A DNA stretch of 64,000 bases from Stutzerimonas stutzeri (GCF_000219605.1 NC_015740.1:558001-622000); one strand, 5' to 3'. Counted from the first letter of the stretch, positions 26,259 through 35,861 are shown. The notes: generated by a model from the letters alone, not told the origin. Made by a program: numbers and translations.

Positions 26259-27950
26259 GTGTCTTCAACAGCTCAAGAGTCCGGAGGCCGCTTGCCAGCG
26301 CCTGCCCAACCCATGCCATTGTTGCTGTTGGCGCATCGCCCAGACTGGGCGGTGCGGCTGCGCGCCTGCCTGCAGGGTTCGGCCCACGCCGAACAGCTGG
26401 TCGTGGCGACGGACTGGCAAACCGTCAGCCAGCAGCTCGAATCTCCCTGTCTGGTCCTGGCGACGCCGCAATGCCGGCCCGCACCCGGGCGCTTTCCCTG
26501 GCCGCTGATCCTGCTGCTCGACGAGGAGCCGGAAGAAACCCCGGAAGGTGCGGTCGACTGGCTGGTGGCCGACCAGCTCAGCGCCGAGGTGCTGCGCCGT
26601 TGTCTGCGCTACGTGCGCGAGCGCTGCAACCTGCAGGGCACCCTGCAGAAGCTGGCGGTGCGCGACCCGCACACCGGCATCGCCAATCGTCAGGGCTTCC
26701 AGGCGCAGCTGCTCGACGCCCTGAGCGAGCACGACGGTCATGGCCTGGAGCTCGGCTACCTGGACCTGGACAATTTCCGCCACGTCAACGACGCCCTCGG
26801 CCACGATGCCGGAGATCGGCTGATCCTGCAGGTGGTTGCCCGGCTCAAGGCGCAGCTGGAAGTGGGCGATCTGCTGGCGCGGCTGGGCGGCGACGAGTTC
26901 GCCTTGCTGCTCGACACCCGTGACGATGCCGGACGCGCCGATGCGATCGCCGATCGCATCGTCGAAGCGTTGGCCGAGCCCTACTGGGTGGACGGCGAAA
27001 GCCTGATGCTCGGCTGCAGCCTCGGGCTGGCGCGAGCCAGCGCCGGCACCTCGGCCGATGCGCTGCTCTGGCATGCGCAACTGGCGATGCGTCAGGCCAA
27101 GGCCAGCCAGGGCTGCACCTGGTGCCTGTACGACGAGCACGTCAGCCGCAGTGCCCGCAGCCTGGCCGACCAGGAGGGCGAGCTGCGCCGCGCGCTGCGC
27201 CGTGGTGAGCTGGAGCTGCACTACCAGCCGCGGCTGTGTCTGGACACGGGCCGCGTGGTCGGCATCGAGGCGCTGGTGCGTTGGCTGCATCCCGAACGCG
27301 GTCTGCTCGGGCCGGACGCCTTCATTCCCATGGCCGAGGAAAGCGGCCTGATCGTGCCGCTCGGCTACTGGGTCATCGCCCACGCCCTGCGCGACCTGCA
27401 GAGCCTGCACGAGCAGGGTGCGGACTCGCTGCACATGGCGGTCAACCTGTCGTTCCGGCAGTTCCAGGACAGCCAGTTGCTGCCGACACTGACGCGGCTG
27501 ATCGACGAGCGCGCCATCGACCCGCACTGGCTCGAGTTCGAGCTTACCGAAACCGCCGTCATGCGCCGCAGCGAGCAGGTGCAGACCGCCATGCAGGCGC
27601 TTGGCCAGCTGGGCGTGCGCTTCTCGCTGGATGACTTCGGCACCGGCTTTTCCTCCTTCGTGCACCTGTCCAACCTGCCGATCACCCTGCTGAAGGTCGA
27701 CAAGAGTTTCGTCGCCGGGATGATCGCGCGCCCCGAGAAGATGCAGCTGGTACGGGCAATGATCGGCCTGGCCCGCGAACTGGAGCTGCAAGTGGTCGCC
27801 GAGGGGGTTGAAACCGCTGAGCAACTGGAGCTGCTGCGCCAGTTTGGTGCGCAGCAGGTGCAGGGCTATCTGGTCAGCCAGCCGTTGCCGCTGGCCGAGC
27901 TGATGAGCTTCATGAACGCCGAGCGCCAGGCTGCGGGCCTGACGCACTGA
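26259..27950 (+). CDS. GGDEF-EAL cyclic-di-GMP protein (ProE/PA5295-like)
   Basis: About 563 residues: an N-terminal region of about 110 residues resembling a receiver-like or sensory domain, then GGDEF (DPHTGIANRQGF ... RLGGDEFALLL, about residue 210) and EAL (IEALVRW about residue 336, ELTET, DDFGTGFSS, KVDKSFV). The EAL metal and catalytic residues appear intact, so c-di-GMP phosphodiesterase activity is likely; the GGDEF sequence is also intact. PAO1 PA5295, at the same place next to rep, is a characterised phosphodiesterase. Start uncertain: GTG 26259 has CGGAG 8 bases upstream; a TTG just before it and an ATG at 26313 without a ribosome site are alternatives. Confidence 0.88.
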   Translation: MSSTAQESGGRLPAPAQPMPLLLLAHRPDWAVRLRACLQGSAHAEQLVVATDWQTVSQQLESPCLVLATPQCRPAPGRFPWPLILLLDEEPEETPEGAVDWLVADQLSAEVLRRCLRYVRERCNLQGTLQKLAVRDPHTGIANRQGFQAQLLDALSEHDGHGLELGYLDLDNFRHVNDALGHDAGDRLILQVVARLKAQLEVGDLLARLGGDEFALLLDTRDDAGRADAIADRIVEALAEPYWVDGESLMLGCSLGLARASAGTSADALLWHAQLAMRQAKASQGCTWCLYDEHVSRSARSLADQEGELRRALRRGELELHYQPRLCLDTGRVVGIEALVRWLHPERGLLGPDAFIPMAEESGLIVPLGYWVIAHALRDLQSLHEQGADSLHMAVNLSFRQFQDSQLLPTLTRLIDERAIDPHWLEFELTETAVMRRSEQVQTAMQALGQLGVRFSLDDFGTGFSSFVHLSNLPITLLKVDKSFVAGMIARPEKMQLVRAMIGLARELELQVVAEGVETAEQLELLRQFGAQQVQGYLVSQPLPLAELMSFMNAERQAAGLTH

Positions 27951-27980
27951 GCTGAAGCGCTCGGCGGAACCCGCTCCGCC

Positions 27981-29954
27981 TCAGCGGACCATGTGCAGGA
28001 AGTGCATGTGCTTCTCGTACTGGCCGAGGATGTCGCCGATCACGTCTTCACGGCTCCAGCCCATCACGTCGTAATCCTGCCCGCCTTCCTTGAGATGCAC
28101 CTCGGCGCGGAAGTACTTGCGCTCCTCGCGCTCGTCGTCCTCGCTGGTGGCGACGAAACTCGGCATGGCGTAGGCCCGCGGGCGCACCTCGTAGATGAAG
28201 TCCGGCTCGCCTTCGTGGGTGATTTCGAAGCGCAAGCGACGATCGTCACCTTCGCTGATCTCCACCGCATAGCCCTGCTTGCGCATTTCCTCGGCGATGT
28301 CTTCGTAGGCCGGACGCACCACTTCGGTGATGAAGCGCACCACATGGGCGCGTCGCGGGAACAGCATCAGCGTACGCAGGCGACGTTGCCAGCCACCGGC
28401 GCTGCGCGGTGCGCTGGGTGACGTGCTCAGGGCCTGGTAGCGCAGCCCCTGTTTGGTGGCATCCAGGCGCAGCGCCTTGAGCAGACCCCACATCGAACAG
28501 AGTAGCGCGATGGTGAAGGGCAGGGCGCTGGCGATGGTCGCCGTCTGCAGCGCGGTCAGACCATCGGCGAGCAGCAGCGCGATGGCCACGCCGCCCATGG
28601 AGGCGGCCCAGAAGATGCGCTGCCAGACCGGCGTGCCCTGCTTGCCGCCGGACGCGAGCATGTCCACCACCAGTGCGCCGGAGTCGGCGGAGGTGACGAA
28701 GAACACCACCACCATGATGATCGCCACGAGGGAGATCAGTGCCGAGAACGGAAAATGTTCGAAGAAGGCGAACAGTGCCAGTGAGCTGTCCTGTTCGATG
28801 GCCTCGCCGAGGCTGCTCACGTGCTCCCAGAGGATCATGTGGATGGCGGTATCGCCGAACACGGTCATCCACAACAGGGTGAAGGCGGTGGGTACCAGCA
28901 GCACACCTGCAACGAATTCGCGGATGGTCCGGCCGCGGGAAATGCGCGCGATGAACAGGCCGACGAAGGGCGACCAGGCCAGCCACCAGCCCCAGTAGAA
29001 CAGCGTCCAGCCGCCGATCCAGTCGTTCGGCTCGTAGGCGTAGAGGTTGAAGGTCTTGTTGACGATGTCCGACAGGTAGCTGCCGATGTTCTGCACGAAG
29101 GTCTGCAGGATGAACACCGTCGGCCCCGCGATCAGCACCATCAGCATCAGCAGGCCGGCCAGCGACAGATTCAGCTCGGACAGCCGCCGCACGCCCTTGT
29201 CCAGCCCGGTCACCACCGAAATGGTGGCGAGCAAGGTGGTGGCGACGATCAGGCCGATCTGCACCGGAATGGTCACCGGCAGGCCGTAGAGGTGGTTCAG
29301 CCCGGTGTTGATCTGGGTGACACCCAGGCCCAGCGAGGTGGCGACGCCGAGCACCGTGCCGATGATGGCGAAGATGTCCACCGCGTGCCCGATGGGGCCG
29401 TAGATACGCTCGCCGATCAGCGGGTAGAGCGCCGAGCGCAGTGTCAGCGGCAGGCCGTGACGGTAGGCGAAGTAGGCGAGGATCATCGCCACGATGGCGT
29501 AGATCGACCAGGCGTGCAGGCCCCAGTGAAAGAAGGTGATCTTCATCGCTTCGCGGGCGGCGAGCGTCGTGCCGCCTTCGCCGACCGGCGGCGAGAGGAA
29601 ATGCATGACCGGCTCGGCGACGCCGAAGAACATCAGGCCGATGCCCATGCCGGCGGAGAAGAGCATGGCGAACCAGGTCAGGGCGCTGTAGTCCGGTTCG
29701 CTGTGGTCCGGGCCGAGCTTGATGTCGCCGTAGCGACTGAAGGCCAGCAGCACCACCATCAGCAGGATGAGTGCGACGGCGAGAATGTACAGCCAGCTGA
29801 CATTGGCGATGATCCAGGCCTGGGCGTCGCCGAACAGGTCCTGCGCGTGTTCCTGAAAGGCGACGCTGTAGATCACCAGTGCCAGGATGATGACTGCCGA
29901 GCCGTAAAAGACCGGGGCGTTGAGGTGAGAAGACGAGGGCTGTTTGGCCTCCAT
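27981..29954 (-). CDS. betT: BCCT-family choline/glycine betaine transporter, BetT type
   Basis: 657 residues with 12 membrane helices and the BCCT core motifs GMGIGLMFFGVAEPVMHF (about residues 101-118) and WGWWLAWSPFVGLFIARISRGRTIREFV (about residues 318-345). A long hydrophilic C-terminal domain (about residues 505-657, RRAHVVRFITEVVRPAYEDIAEEM...) is typical of BetT choline carriers and regulates transport by osmolality. It imports choline, or betaine, with a cation gradient, for osmoprotection or as carbon/nitrogen source. PAO1 has BetT3 at the same place. Confidence 0.92.
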   Translation of the reverse strand: MEAKQPSSSHLNAPVFYGSAVIILALVIYSVAFQEHAQDLFGDAQAWIIANVSWLYILAVALILLMVVLLAFSRYGDIKLGPDHSEPDYSALTWFAMLFSAGMGIGLMFFGVAEPVMHFLSPPVGEGGTTLAAREAMKITFFHWGLHAWSIYAIVAMILAYFAYRHGLPLTLRSALYPLIGERIYGPIGHAVDIFAIIGTVLGVATSLGLGVTQINTGLNHLYGLPVTIPVQIGLIVATTLLATISVVTGLDKGVRRLSELNLSLAGLLMLMVLIAGPTVFILQTFVQNIGSYLSDIVNKTFNLYAYEPNDWIGGWTLFYWGWWLAWSPFVGLFIARISRGRTIREFVAGVLLVPTAFTLLWMTVFGDTAIHMILWEHVSSLGEAIEQDSSLALFAFFEHFPFSALISLVAIIMVVVFFVTSADSGALVVDMLASGGKQGTPVWQRIFWAASMGGVAIALLLADGLTALQTATIASALPFTIALLCSMWGLLKALRLDATKQGLRYQALSTSPSAPRSAGGWQRRLRTLMLFPRRAHVVRFITEVVRPAYEDIAEEMRKQGYAVEISEGDDRRLRFEITHEGEPDFIYEVRPRAYAMPSFVATSEDDEREERKYFRAEVHLKEGGQDYDVMGWSREDVIGDILGQYEKHMHFLHMVR

Positions 29955-30083
29955 GCTGCGCTCCTTCGGTTGTGTCTGGGGAGTGGCCGCCTGTGGCGAA
30001 AGCCAGGCAACTTAACACAGACCGCAAAAGCGTCCGCTTGTCAGCAGGCATCCGGCAACGTCGAATGCCCCGGCCGGAGGGGC

Positions 30084-31580
30084 TCAGGCCTGGCTGCCGG
30101 GGCGATATTGCAGCGCTTCGGCCAGATGTTGCCGGCCGATGCGTTCGGCCTGCTCCAGGTCGGCCAGGGTGCGTGCGACCTTGAGCAACCGGTGTGCGGC
30201 GCGCAGGGACAGTGCGAGACGCTCGCAGGCGCGCTCCAGCCACGCCTGATCCTCGGCGGTCAGCTGGCAGTGCTCACGCAGACCGGTCAGGTCGAGAAAG
30301 GCGTTGGCGCAGCCCTGGCGGGCGAGTTGCAGTCGCCGCGCCTCGGCCACCTGTGCGGCGAGCACGGCGCTGCTCTGGCCGGTCTGTGGCGCTGCGTTGA
30401 GGGCGGTGGCCTCGCGCGCCACGGTCAGATGCAGGTCGATGCGGTCGAGCAGCGGTCCGGAGAGCTTGTTGCGGTAGCGCTGGATCTGCTCCGGCGTGCA
30501 GCGGCAGCGACCATTAGGGTCGCCCAGATAGCCGCACGGGCAGGGGTTCATTGCCGCCACCAGCTGGAAACGCGCCGGAAAACGCACCTTGTCCCGCGCC
30601 CGGGCGATGACGATATGGCCCGATTCCAGTGGCTCGCGCAGCACCTCCAGCACCTTGCGGTCGAACTCCGGTAGCTCGTCGAGAAACAGTACACCCTGAT
30701 GCGCCAGGGTGATCTCGCCCGGTTGCGGCCGGCTGCCGCCACCCACCAGCGCCGGGCCCGATGCACTGTGATGGGGCTGGCGGAACGGGCGCTGCGGCCA
30801 GTGCTGCAGCGGGCTGTGGCTGGCCACCGAATGAATCGCGGCCACTTCCAGCGCCTCCTGCTCATCCAGCGGCGGCAGCAGGCCGGGCAGCCGGCTGGCC
30901 AATAGCGTCTTGCCGGTGCCGGGCGGCCCGGAGAACAACAGGTTGTGTGCGCCGGCCGCGGCGATAAGCAGGCCGCGTTTGGCCGCCTGCTGGCCCTGTA
31001 CGTCGGCCAGGTCGGGGTAGGGCTGGACCTGCCGCAGCAGCCCCTGGGCCACGTAGGGCTCGAGCGGGGTAACGCCGTTGAAGTGGGCGGCAACTTCCAG
31101 CAGATGCTCGGCGGCAAAGACGGTCAGGCCCGAGGCGAGGCTGGCCTCCTCGGCATTGGCTCGCGGCACCAGCAGCGCACGGCCGGCGGCACGCGCGGCG
31201 AGGGCGGCAGGCAGCACGCCCTGGACCGGGCGCAAGGCACCGGACAACGCCAGTTCGCCCAGGCATTCCAGCTGCTCCAGGCGTTCGCTGGGCAGCTGTC
31301 CGCTGGCGGCGAGGATGCCCAGCGCGATGGCCAGGTCGAAGCGGCCACCGTCCTTGGGCAGATCGGCAGGGGCGAGATTGAGCGTGATGCGCCGGGCGGG
31401 GAAATCGAAACCGGAGGTCAGGATGGCGCTGCGCACGCGATCCTTGCTCTCCTTGACGGCGGTTTCCGGCAGGCCGACCAGGGTCAACGCCGGCAGGCCG
31501 TTGGCCAGATGCGCCTCGACGGTCACCGCCGGGGCTTCGACGCCGATCTGAGCGCGGCTATGGACGATGGCCAGGGACAT
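30084..31580 (-). CDS. comM: ComM/YifB-type Mg-chelatase-like AAA ATPase
   Basis: 498 residues: N-terminal ChlI/Lon-protease-like fold (MSLAIVHSRAQIGVEAPAV...), Walker A GPPGTGKT at residues 218-225, Walker B GVLFLDELPEF, and the C-terminal Mg-chelatase domain with CPCGYLGDP. ComM is a hexameric helicase that promotes branch migration of ssDNA during natural transformation. P. stutzeri is naturally transformable, so a functional role is plausible. The gene is convergent to none and is followed at 126 bases by betT on the same strand. Synteny with PA5290. Confidence 0.93.
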   Translation of the reverse strand: MSLAIVHSRAQIGVEAPAVTVEAHLANGLPALTLVGLPETAVKESKDRVRSAILTSGFDFPARRITLNLAPADLPKDGGRFDLAIALGILAASGQLPSERLEQLECLGELALSGALRPVQGVLPAALAARAAGRALLVPRANAEEASLASGLTVFAAEHLLEVAAHFNGVTPLEPYVAQGLLRQVQPYPDLADVQGQQAAKRGLLIAAAGAHNLLFSGPPGTGKTLLASRLPGLLPPLDEQEALEVAAIHSVASHSPLQHWPQRPFRQPHHSASGPALVGGGSRPQPGEITLAHQGVLFLDELPEFDRKVLEVLREPLESGHIVIARARDKVRFPARFQLVAAMNPCPCGYLGDPNGRCRCTPEQIQRYRNKLSGPLLDRIDLHLTVAREATALNAAPQTGQSSAVLAAQVAEARRLQLARQGCANAFLDLTGLREHCQLTAEDQAWLERACERLALSLRAAHRLLKVARTLADLEQAERIGRQHLAEALQYRPGSQA

Positions 31581-31616
31581 GCGATCACTCCTTTGATCGT
31601 GTCACGGCCCGGTCGG

Positions 31617-31877
31617 TCAGGACGCGGGCGGTGTGAGCTTCTCTTCCAGTTCGGCGACCTTGGCTTCGAGCGCCTCGAGTCGGGCGCGGGTGCGGGCGAG
31701 CACCACCATCTGGCTGTCGAACTCGTCGCGACTGACCACGTCGAGCTTGTTCAGTGCACCCTGCACCACGCCCTTGAGCTGGGCTTCGAACTCGCCGCGC
31801 GGCAGCGGCGTTTCACCGTTGAACAGGCGCGAGGCCTGGGAGCCGATGGCATCTAGGAAAGCTTTTGGCGGCAACAT
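31617..31877 (-). CDS. ubiK: Ubiquinone biosynthesis accessory factor UbiK (BMFP)
   Basis: 86 residues, N-terminal amphipathic helix (LPPKAFLDAIGSQASRLF) and a C-terminal coiled coil (LARTRARLEALEAKVAELEEKL) that mediates trimerisation: the UbiK/YqiC membrane-fusogenic family. UbiK assists the UbiJ-Ubi complex in aerobic ubiquinone synthesis. ATG 31877 is selected from the family N-terminus and an AGGTG 6 bases upstream. Divergent from glnK across 396 bases; synteny with PA5289. Confidence 0.88.
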   Translation of the reverse strand: MLPPKAFLDAIGSQASRLFNGETPLPRGEFEAQLKGVVQGALNKLDVVSRDEFDSQMVVLARTRARLEALEAKVAELEEKLTPPAS

Positions 31878-31944
31878 TGAAAACACCTGTCGTTGAACGG
31901 GGCCCAGTGTAGCACGGCGTTTTTTTCGCCTTTCCCGGCTGCGG

Positions 31945-31961
31945 TGCACAAAAAATGAGCA
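31945..31961. promoter_or_regulatory. NtrC-like enhancer site 1 of glnK
   Basis: TGCACAAAAAATGAGCA matches 13 of 17 positions of the enteric NtrC consensus TGCACCA-N3-TGGTGCA (written with AAA/AAT centre). Its centre is about 142 bases upstream of the inferred sigma-54 start. Confidence 0.55.
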
Positions 31962-31978
31962 GGCCATGGTGCAGCTGC

Positions 31979-31993
31979 GCACCATTTTCGTGC
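31979..31993. promoter_or_regulatory. NtrC-like enhancer site 2 of glnK
   Basis: GCACCATTTTCGTGC keeps the GCAC-N7-GTGC core of NtrC sites. Its centre is 33 bases downstream of site 1, on the same DNA face, and about 109 bases upstream of the inferred start. Confidence 0.6.
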
Positions 31994-32068
31994 GTTCGTT
32001 GTGCTCAACCGTCCGTCGGACCGCTCCGTTTGCGGCCGAGCCCCCGCAGCAAGCGGCTCGCGCAAAGC

Positions 32069-32084
32069 TGGCATCGATTCTGCT
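32069..32084 (+). promoter_or_regulatory. Sigma-54 promoter of glnK-amtB
   Basis: TGGCAT-CGATT-CTGCT fits the -24/-12 consensus TGGCAC-N5-TTGCW with exact spacing between the invariant GG (32070-32071) and GC (32082-32083). Transcription should start near 32095. Expected for a nitrogen-starvation gene. Confidence 0.7.
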
Positions 32085-32258
32085 TTGTCCCCGTTGACGC
32101 ACGCACCGGTTCGTTGCGGTGCATGGGCGATTCGCGACGCTTCGTCGGCGAGATTGGTGGTGTCGGTCCGCGGCCCGGCTGAAGCCGGAGCGTTACAAGA
32201 GCCAGACACTGAGCTTAGACTTGAGCCGGGTTCGTACTTCTGGGGCAAGTCCACCTAA

Positions 32259-32612
<354 letters not shown>

Positions 32613-32650
32613 GCAGCACCTCCGAACCCCCACGCCCCAGGAGTAAAACC

Positions 32651-33967
32651 ATGACTCTGCGAAGATTCGCAGGGCTAGGAGCCCTTTTGTCTCTGTTAAG
32701 CCCAGGCCTGGCCATGGCGCAGGAGGCAACGCTGGATTCAGGCGATACGGCATGGATGCTGACGGCCACTGCGCTGGTGCTGTTCATGACCATCCCCGGA
32801 CTGGCGCTGTTCTACGGCGGCATGGTCCGCTCGAAGAACATCCTCTCGGTGATGATGCAGTGCTTCGCCATCACCGGCCTGATGAGCATCCTCTGGATGG
32901 TCTATGGCTACAGCCTCGCATTCGATACCACCGGTATGGAAGCGGGCGTCACCAACTTCAATTCCTTCGTCGGTGGTCTGGATCGCGCCTTCCTCAGCGG
33001 CCTGACTCCTGACAGCCTGGTCGGCGCCTTCCCGGAAAGCGTCTTCATCACGTTCCAGATGACCTTCGCCATCATCACCCCGGCGCTCATCGTCGGCGCC
33101 TTCGCCGAGCGCATGAAGTTCTCGGCGATGCTGGTGTTCATGGGCGTGTGGTTCACCCTGGTCTATGCGCCGATCGCGCATATGGTCTGGGGCGGTGACG
33201 GTGGCCTGATGTGGGACTGGGGCGTGCTGGATTTCGCCGGTGGCACCGTGGTGCACATCAATGCCGGTGTCGCCGGTCTGGTGGCCTGCCTGGTCCTGGG
33301 CAAGCGCAAGGGCTTCCCGACCACGCCGATGGCACCGCACAACCTGGGGCTGACCCTGGTCGGCGCGGCGATGCTGTGGATTGGCTGGTTCGGCTTCAAC
33401 GCCGGATCGGCCGTGGCTGCCAACGGCACCGCCGGCATGGCCATGCTGGTGACCCAGATCGCCACCGCCGCAGCTGCGCTCGGCTGGATGTTCGCCGAGT
33501 GGATCGGCCACGGCAAACCCAGCGCGCTGGGCATCGCCTCGGGCGTGGTCGCCGGTCTGGTCGCCATCACCCCGGCTGCCGGCACCGTCGGGCCGATGGG
33601 CGCGCTGATCATCGGCCTGGTCTCGGGGGTGGTCTGCTTCTTCTGCGCCACCAGCCTGAAACGCAAGCTCGGCTACGACGATTCGCTGGATGCCTTCGGC
33701 GTGCACGGCGTGGGCGGCATCGTCGGCGCGCTGCTCACCGGCATCTTCGCCGCACCCATGCTGGGCGGTTTCGGTGAGGTGGAGAACATCGGCCTGCAGC
33801 TGTGGATTCAGTTCAAGGGCGTGCTCTTCACCGTCGTCTACACCGGCATCGTCACCTACCTGATCCTCAAGGCGATCGACCTGGTGATGGGCCTGCGGGT
33901 GAACGAGGAGCAAGAGACCATCGGCCTCGACCTCAGCCTGCACAACGAGCGCGGCTACAACCTGTAA
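32651..33967 (+). CDS. amtB: Ammonium transporter AmtB (first copy)
   Basis: 438 residues with an N-terminal signal-like segment (LRRFAGLGALLSLLSPGLAMA, cleavage near residue 24) as in E. coli AmtB, followed by 11 helices. Pore histidines lie in VVHINAGVAGLVACL and in GVHGVGGIVGALLTG; the phenylalanine-gate region WFTLVYAPIAHMVWG is present. The trimeric channel conducts ammonium and is gated by GlnK. The C-terminal cytosolic tail GLRVNEEQETIGLDLSLHNE is complete, so GlnK coupling should be normal. Confidence 0.96.
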   Translation: MTLRRFAGLGALLSLLSPGLAMAQEATLDSGDTAWMLTATALVLFMTIPGLALFYGGMVRSKNILSVMMQCFAITGLMSILWMVYGYSLAFDTTGMEAGVTNFNSFVGGLDRAFLSGLTPDSLVGAFPESVFITFQMTFAIITPALIVGAFAERMKFSAMLVFMGVWFTLVYAPIAHMVWGGDGGLMWDWGVLDFAGGTVVHINAGVAGLVACLVLGKRKGFPTTPMAPHNLGLTLVGAAMLWIGWFGFNAGSAVAANGTAGMAMLVTQIATAAAALGWMFAEWIGHGKPSALGIASGVVAGLVAITPAAGTVGPMGALIIGLVSGVVCFFCATSLKRKLGYDDSLDAFGVHGVGGIVGALLTGIFAAPMLGGFGEVENIGLQLWIQFKGVLFTVVYTGIVTYLILKAIDLVMGLRVNEEQETIGLDLSLHNERGYNL

Positions 33968-33983
33968 CCCATTTCAGCGCAGT

Positions 33984-34042
33984 ACCCCGGAGCCAACACC
34001 GGGGTCAGGGCAGGCCCGCCGGAGCAGCGTGCGGCGGCCTGC
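33984..34042 (+). other. Two hairpins between the amtB copies
   Basis: ACCCCGG/CCGGGGT (33984-33990 with 33999-34005) is followed by a longer stem GCAGGCCCGCCG/CGGCGGCCTGC (34010-34021 with 34032-34042, one bulged C). Neither has a U-tract. They may stabilise the glnK-amtB message or lower read-through into the second amtB. Confidence 0.5.
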
Positions 34043-34083
34043 GGACCGAACAGCGCACACAGCGCGACAGCAAGAGGTGACAC

Positions 34084-35334
34084 ATGGATAGCACTGCATT
34101 GATACCCGTCCAGTACGGACTCGATACCTTCTACTTCGTGATCTGCGGAGCGCTGGTGATGTGGATGGCGGCGGGTTTCGCCATGCTCGAGGCCGGTCTG
34201 GTGCGGGCCAAGAACACTGCCGAGATTCTGACCAAGAACATCGTGCTCTACGCGCTGGCGTCGATCATGTACCTGCTGGTCGGCTACTACATCATGTACT
34301 CCAGTCCGGAAGGCGGCATTTTCCCGAGCCTGGGCTTCCTCATCGGTGACGAGCATGCGGTCGACCTGGTCGCCGGCGGCGGCGAGGATGCGCCTTACTA
34401 TTCGGCCCGCGCGGACTTCTTCTTCCAGATCGTCTTCGCCGCGACCTGCATGTCGGTGGTCTCCGGTGCGGTGGCCGAGCGCATGAAACTGTGGGCCTTC
34501 ATCGCCTTCGCGGTGGTGATGACCGGCTTCATCTACCCGATCCAGGGTTTCTGGAAGTGGGGCGGCGGCTTCCTCGACGCGGCCGGCTTCCTCGACTTCG
34601 CCGGTTCCGGTGTGGTGCACATGGCCGGTGCCGCTGCGGCCCTGGCCGGTGTCCTGCTGCTCGGGGCGCGCAAGGGCAAGTACGGCCCGAACGGTCAGAT
34701 CAATGCCATTCCGGGTGCCAACATGCCGCTGGCGACCCTCGGGGCATTCATCCTGTGGATGGGCTGGTTCGGCTTCAACGGCGGCTCGCAGCTGAAAATG
34801 AGCACCATCGAGGACGCCAACGCGGTGGCCCAGGTCTTCGTCAACACCAACATGGGTGCCGCTGGTGGCCTGATCGCGGCCCTGATCACCGCGCGCCTGC
34901 TGTTCGGCAAGTCAGACCTGACCATGGTGCTCAACGGCGCCCTGGCCGGCCTGGTGGCGATCACTGCCGAACCGCTGACCCCGAGCGCGCTGCAAGCCAC
35001 CCTGATCGGCGGTGTGGGCGGTGTGCTGGTGGTGTTCAGCATCCTCGGTCTGGACAAGCTCAAGCTCGATGACCCGGTCGGTGCCATCTCCGTGCATGGT
35101 GTCGCCGGTATGTGGGGCCTGCTGGCCGTGCCGCTGACCAATGCCGACGCTTCTTTCGGCGCGCAGCTGCTGGGCCTGGTGTCGATCTTCCTCTGGGTGT
35201 TCATCGCCAGCCTGATCGTGTGGGGCATCATCAAGGCGGTGATGGGCCTGCGCGTCAGCGAGGAAGAGGAGTACGAGGGCGTGGACGTGGTCGAGTGCGG
35301 CCTGGAGGCGTACCCGGAGTTCACTCGCCAGTAA
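34084..35334 (+). CDS. amtB2: Ammonium transporter, second AmtB paralogue
   Basis: 416 residues, Amt/MEP/Rh family. Unlike the first copy it lacks a cleavable signal and starts directly with the first helix (FYFVICGALVMWMAAGFAMLEAGLVRAKNT). Pore histidines lie in VVHMAGAAAALAG and ISVHGVAGMWGLLA. The loop after helix 2 contains a hydrophilic insertion (GDEHAVDLVAGGGEDAPYY), and the C-terminal tail is acidic (RVSEEEEYEGVDVVECGLEAYPEF) and differs from AmtB1, so its interaction with PII may differ. The sequence is clearly diverged and not a recent duplicate. Tandem amt genes behind glnK are known from P. stutzeri. Confidence 0.93.
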   Translation: MDSTALIPVQYGLDTFYFVICGALVMWMAAGFAMLEAGLVRAKNTAEILTKNIVLYALASIMYLLVGYYIMYSSPEGGIFPSLGFLIGDEHAVDLVAGGGEDAPYYSARADFFFQIVFAATCMSVVSGAVAERMKLWAFIAFAVVMTGFIYPIQGFWKWGGGFLDAAGFLDFAGSGVVHMAGAAAALAGVLLLGARKGKYGPNGQINAIPGANMPLATLGAFILWMGWFGFNGGSQLKMSTIEDANAVAQVFVNTNMGAAGGLIAALITARLLFGKSDLTMVLNGALAGLVAITAEPLTPSALQATLIGGVGGVLVVFSILGLDKLKLDDPVGAISVHGVAGMWGLLAVPLTNADASFGAQLLGLVSIFLWVFIASLIVWGIIKAVMGLRVSEEEEYEGVDVVECGLEAYPEFTRQ

Positions 35335-35353
35335 TGTTTCGCTGATACATGAC

Positions 35354-35382
35354 AAGGGCGCCTTTTGGCGCCCTTTGTTTTT
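35354..35382 (+). terminator. Terminator after the amtB tandem
   Basis: AAGGGCGCC (35354-35362) pairs with GGCGCCCTT (35367-35375) around TTTT, followed by TGTTTTTT. Confidence 0.93.
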
Positions 35383-35435
35383 TCCGGCGCCACGCTAGAA
35401 TGCGCGCGACCAGCCGTCGAACATGAGTGCTGTAC

Positions 35436-35861
35436 ATGTGGCAACAGACCCTGATCACCTTGCGCGCGCGCCCACGCGGTTTTCATCTGATCACCGACGA
35501 GCTGCTCGCCGCGCTGCCGGAACTGCGGCAATGTCAGGTCGGTCTGTTACACCTGTGGCTGCGGCATACCTCGGCCTCGCTGACGATCAACGAGAATGCC
35601 GACTCAGCGGTACGGCGCGATTTCGAACGGTTCTTCAATCGTCTGGTGCCGCAGGGCGAGGACGGTTACGAGCATGACTACGAAGGGCCGGACGACTTGC
35701 CGGCACACTTCAAGGCCAGCCTGCTCGGCTGCCAGCTGAGCCTGCCGGTAAGCGCGGGGCGCCTGGCACTGGGGACTTGGCAGGGCGTCTATCTCGGAGA
35801 GCACCGCGACCAGGGTGGCGCGCGGCAGATAGTGGCAACGCTGCACGGGACGGCAAGTTGA
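35436..35861 (+). CDS. YjbQ/UPF0047 family protein
   Basis: 141 residues. Motifs of the family: [10 protein letters not shown] near the N-terminus, [17 protein letters not shown] (about residues 38-54) with the conserved His, [19 protein letters not shown] and [14 protein letters not shown]. Members show a secondary thiamine-phosphate synthase activity; the true role is unclear. ATG 35436 gives the family N-terminus MWQQTL; an in-frame GTG 9 bases earlier is possible. No strong ribosome site is seen. Confidence 0.88.
   Translation: MWQQTLITLRARPRGFHLITDELLAALPELRQCQVGLLHLWLRHTSASLTINENADSAVRRDFERFFNRLVPQGEDGYEHDYEGPDDLPAHFKASLLGCQLSLPVSAGRLALGTWQGVYLGEHRDQGGARQIVATLHGTAS

Noticed and set aside
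28821..30674. Plus-strand frame of 617 codons opposite betT and comM
   Set aside because: Runs across two real genes and their gap on the other strand; Gln/His/Arg-rich low-complexity translation.
31955..32258. Short frames in the ubiK-glnK gap
   Set aside because: They overlap the NtrC/sigma-54 sites and the leader, lack ribosome sites and are rich in Arg/Pro/Ser from non-coding GC-rich DNA.
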